A stretch of DNA of 64,000 nucleotides from Flavobacterium noncentrifugens (GTDB taxonomy: Bacteria; Bacteroidota; Bacteroidia; Flavobacteriales; Flavobacteriaceae), in contig NZ_FNEZ01000001.1 of assembly GCF_900100375.1 (NCBI RefSeq), positions 612,394-676,393 of the forward strand, in the 5' to 3' direction. A program made the translations under genes and the position numbers. The notes under the pieces are model-generated. The model had not been told where the DNA came from. It saw only the letters and a program-made list of their open reading frames with translations, and searched no databases. Of this stretch, positions 61,604 to 64,000 are shown piece by piece. Within the stretch, counting starts at the first letter, position 1, and every line of letters begins with the position of its first letter.

Positions 61604-62044
61604 TTAAATCCAATGGCTCCAAGGTATCCTGCTTAAAATCAGCAGCAATCCGAGTGCGTAGAAAATGGCTATTTTTTTGAATTTTGCCGGACTTTCAGTC
61701 GCTCTTTTATGAGTCGACCATCCGATTGTGATCAGGACGATTGCGATTAAATTAATAAATGGATGCTCGATTACCGTCAACCTCAGTTCAGGATTTTTCA
61801 TAACTGTTCCCATTCCCAATTCCCTTATTTTAGAAAATCCGAGTGGCGAAGTAAAGTACAAAATCATCGCAATCAGAAACTGGACGTGTGTAGTGATGAG
61901 CCCGAACAAAGCGATTCTTCTGTCTTTTGGGCCAAAAGGTTCTTTAGATGAAATGCCTACAAGTGAGTTGATTACCGTGATTATTAAAGTCAGCAAAACA
62001 ACGTAAGCCCAGCCTGAATGTGCTTTCAGAATAAATTCGTACAT
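61604..62044 (-). CDS. Four-helix membrane protein, uncharacterised (cytochrome-like)
   Basis: 146 residues with four predicted membrane helices: GWAYVVLLTLIITVINSLV, FGLITTHVQFLIAMILYF, FINLIAIVLITIGWSTH and IAIFYALGLLLILSRIPW. Several histidines near helix ends (His9 in KAHSGW, His in TTHVQF, EHPFI, WSTHKR, WSHW) could hold heme, but this is not shown. Similar short proteins in Flavobacteriaceae are called cytochrome B or hypothetical. MYEFILKAHSGW at 62044 is preferred to the ATG at 62110, which lies in the pgi terminator. Confidence 0.82.
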   Translation of the reverse strand: MYEFILKAHSGWAYVVLLTLIITVINSLVGISSKEPFGPKDRRIALFGLITTHVQFLIAMILYFTSPLGFSKIRELGMGTVMKNPELRLTVIEHPFINLIAIVLITIGWSTHKRATESPAKFKKIAIFYALGLLLILSRIPWSHWI

Positions 62045-62067
62045 GATGTTTAGTTTTTTTTGAACCT

Positions 62068-62075
62068 CAAATATA
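62068..62075 (-). promoter_or_regulatory. Candidate -7 box TATATTTG for the membrane protein gene
   Basis: Perfect TAnnTTTG match on the minus strand, 23 bases before the ATG at 62044, located between that start and the pgi terminator. Confidence 0.5.
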
Positions 62076-62083
62076 AGTAAAAA

Positions 62084-62107
62084 AAGCCTCACATTGCTGC
62101 AAGGCTT
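62084..62107 (-). terminator. Terminator of pgi
   Basis: Minus strand AAGCCT pairs with AGGCTT with partial extension (TGCAG with TGTG), then TTTTTTT. Confidence 0.7.
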
Positions 62108-62128
62108 CAAATATAGAATGGTTTAAAA

Positions 62129-63772
62129 TTACTTGTTTTTCAAAAAATAGTTCAATAAGAACGTTGTAGAACTGTCGTGATTTTTGACGGTTTTGGAATT
62201 GATTTCTTCTAAAATTGAACTGGCTAGTTGTTTTCCAAGTTCAACACCCCATTGGTCGAAGCTAAAAATATTCCAGATGATGCCTTGAACGAAAATTTTA
62301 TGCTCATATAACGCGACCAATGAACCTAGAGTTTCCGGTGTCAATTGATCGATTAAAATGCTATTTGTAGGATTGTTTCCTGTGAATACTTTAAATGGCG
62401 CAAGGAAATCGGCTTCTTTTTCTGAAAGGTTGCTTTTGGCGAATTCAGCACGGACTTGCGCTTCAGTTTTTCCGTTCATCAATGCTTCGGTTTGTGCGAA
62501 ATAATTCGACATCAACTTGTCGTGATGGTCCTGGTCACCGTATAACGGTTTCACAAATCCAACGAAATCCGTCGGGATCAATTTTGTTCCTTGATGAATC
62601 AATTGAAAAAAGGCATGCTGCGAATTCGTTCCCGGTTCGCCCCAAATGATTGTTCCCGATTCATAGTCCAATGCTTTTCCGTTGCGATCCACACTTTTTC
62701 CGTTGCTTTCCATCGTTCCCTGTTGCAAATAAGCCGGAAGCCTGTGCAGGTATTGAGAATACGGAATCAAAGCTTCGGTTTCTGCACCAAAGAAATTGTT
62801 GTACCAAATGCTTAGCAAAGCCAAAGTTACCGGTAGATTTTTCTCAAATGGCGTCGTTTTAAAATGTTCGTCCATTTCGTTTGCGCCTTTCAGTAATTTG
62901 TCGAAATTTCCGAATCCGACAGCAAGCGCGATCGATAATCCTACGGCGCTCCACAGTGAATAACGGCCGCCAACCCAATCCCACATTGGAAAAATATTGT
63001 CTTCAGCTATCCCGAATTCGGTTACTTTTTTAATATTGGTAGAAACCGCAACGAAGTGTTTCGCGACGTCTTCTTTTTTGGCAGATTTCAAAAACCATTC
63101 ACGGATCGTTTCAGAATTGGTCAACGTTTCCTGAGTTGTAAACGTTTTGGAAACAATAACGAATAAAGTCGTTTCAGGATTTAGAGTTTTGATGGTTTCG
63201 TGAACGTGATCGCCGTCGATGTTTGAAACGAAATGAACATTAAGCTGATTTTTGTAGAATTTAAGCGCTTCAACAACCATAACAGGCCCAAGATCTGAAC
63301 CTCCGATTCCGATATTTACGACATCAGTGAAATTTTTTCCGGTGAAACCTTTGCGGGTTCCGTTGATGATTTCGGATGAAAAACGTTTGATTTTATTTTT
63401 GACTTCGTAGACTTCCGGAATGACGTTCTCGCCATCCGCTTTGATGTTTGCCGATTCAGGAGCGCGTAATGCGGTGTGCAATACCGCGCGGTTTTCCGTT
63501 TGGTTGATCGTGTCGCCTTCGAAAAATTTGGTCATGGCATCGGGAAGGCCGGCTTCATTTGCAAGTTGCAATAATAGGTCGATGGTTTCCTGGGTGATGA
63601 TGTTCTTTGAATAATCGATCAGGAAATTGTTCCATTGCAGGTGGAATTTCTCTGCCCTTTTTGGGTCTTGTTCGAACAATTCTTTCATGTTCGATTTTTC
63701 GATTTGGTTATAATGCTGCTGTAATTTTTCCCAAGCTGCGGTTTGCGTGGGATTTGTATTTTGTAATGCCAT
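62129..63772 (-). CDS. pgi: Glucose-6-phosphate isomerase
   Basis: 547 residues, full length. Interconverts glucose 6-phosphate and fructose 6-phosphate. Signatures: [34 protein letters not shown] (sugar phosphate site), [21 protein letters not shown] (family signature 1), the catalytic Glu in [31 protein letters not shown] with the His, and [15 protein letters not shown] (signature 2). Single gene. Confidence 0.97.
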   Translation of the reverse strand: MALQNTNPTQTAAWEKLQQHYNQIEKSNMKELFEQDPKRAEKFHLQWNNFLIDYSKNIITQETIDLLLQLANEAGLPDAMTKFFEGDTINQTENRAVLHTALRAPESANIKADGENVIPEVYEVKNKIKRFSSEIINGTRKGFTGKNFTDVVNIGIGGSDLGPVMVVEALKFYKNQLNVHFVSNIDGDHVHETIKTLNPETTLFVIVSKTFTTQETLTNSETIREWFLKSAKKEDVAKHFVAVSTNIKKVTEFGIAEDNIFPMWDWVGGRYSLWSAVGLSIALAVGFGNFDKLLKGANEMDEHFKTTPFEKNLPVTLALLSIWYNNFFGAETEALIPYSQYLHRLPAYLQQGTMESNGKSVDRNGKALDYESGTIIWGEPGTNSQHAFFQLIHQGTKLIPTDFVGFVKPLYGDQDHHDKLMSNYFAQTEALMNGKTEAQVRAEFAKSNLSEKEADFLAPFKVFTGNNPTNSILIDQLTPETLGSLVALYEHKIFVQGIIWNIFSFDQWGVELGKQLASSILEEINSKTVKNHDSSTTFLLNYFLKNK

Positions 63773-63794
63773 TATTTCTTGATTTTTGTAGATG

Positions 63795-63802
63795 CAAATT
63801 TA
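63795..63802 (-). promoter_or_regulatory. Candidate -7 box TAAATTTG for pgi
   Basis: Perfect TAnnTTTG match on the minus strand, 22 bases before the pgi ATG. No clear -33 TTG. Confidence 0.45.
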
Positions 63803-63829
63803 CAATTAATGTTGTTAAGTTGCGGTTAA

Positions 63830-63990
63830 GTTTAGCCCTGATCGAAGTGGAAATTTTGCAGGATGAAATGATATTGTTTTTTGGCTTAAAAGAGCGACCG
63901 CAGGAAGCTACTTTTTAGGCATTAAAACAAATCATTTTGACAAAAAAATTGCAATGAGAGCGGGATTGGCTCCTGAAAAAAATAAAAAGT
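63830..63990 (+). repeat. Dispersed non-coding repeat, copy 2 (expanded)
   Basis: Begins TTTAGCCCTGATCGAAGTGG and ends GAGAGCGGGATTGGCTCCTG then AAAAA, matching the ends of the element at 36491-36589. The centre is longer, about 100 bases, with the pairing stretches GATGAAATGAT and ATCATTTT. It occupies the space upstream of pgi. The last bases of the window (AACCATTA) may begin another copy of the palindromic repeat seen at 26780 and 39618. Confidence 0.5.
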
Positions 63991-64000
63991 TAAACCATTA

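Noticed and set aside
63607..63918. 103-residue plus-strand open frame at the window end
   Set aside because: It begins inside pgi on the opposite strand and runs into the dispersed repeat.

Overview
The window looks like a chromosomal segment of a Flavobacterium-like member of the Flavobacteriaceae (Bacteroidota). The evidence is: type IX secretion (T9SS) sorting tails on exported proteins; Bacteroidota promoters (TTG, 17-23 bases, TAnnTTTG) with A/T-rich leaders instead of strong Shine-Dalgarno sequences; a single-chain SdhC; a eukaryote-type glycyl-tRNA synthetase; HMG-CoA synthase; a YpdA-type bacillithiol reductase; a GldH-like lipoprotein; and an IPExxxVDY protein in an acpP-fabF-rnc-pyk cluster. 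I saw no rRNA, tRNA or CRISPR array.

Layout. 1-2.4 kb: a truncated TPR lipoprotein, a secreted protein built almost wholly of short proline-rich repeats, and a LytTR regulator whose phosphoacceptor Asp is Glu. 2.6-4.1 kb: a two-gene cassette made of a catalytic-domain-less, zinc-ribbon-degenerate IS1595 transposase N-terminus and a P63C-like protein. 4.1-12.2 kb: glyS, comF, two uncharacterised exported proteins, an Ig-like lipoprotein and a nitrilase-family amidase. 12.3-18.4 kb: an M36 metalloprotease and a laminin-B protein, both with T9SS tails, then a TPR histidine kinase and its NarL-type regulator. 18.5-22.2 kb: sdhCAB. 22.3-31.9 kb: a lipoprotein, HMG-CoA synthase, a Crp-like regulator, an M24 aminopeptidase, an alpha/beta hydrolase, an AddB-like nuclease and an abundant-type OmpA protein. 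32-37.3 kb: kbl, an AddA-like helicase-nuclease and superoxide dismutase. 37.7-41.8 kb: a long PurF-type enzyme, a PfkB kinase, rnhA and purN. 42-46.4 kb: acpP, fabF, rnc, an IPExxxVDY protein and pyk. 46.6-54.1 kb: a BI-1 protein, a PAS protein, dinB, a Gcr-type recombinase-annotated membrane protein, and a CYTH-ypdA-GldH-esterase run. 54.4-60.7 kb: an RND efflux operon led by a GbsR/MarR-type regulator. 60.8-63.8 kb: an RlpA protein, a small membrane protein and pgi.

The two strongest candidates for undescribed biology are the IS1595-derived plus P63C-like pair at 2664-4101 and a phased array at 54158-54343. In the array, 18 ACGT-type boxes alternate strictly between 9/10- and 12-base steps between two convergent genes. 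Two dispersed non-coding repeat families (36.5 and 63.8 kb; 26.8 and 39.6 kb) and several non-canonical regulators add further leads. All functions are inferred by reading motifs; no database search was run.
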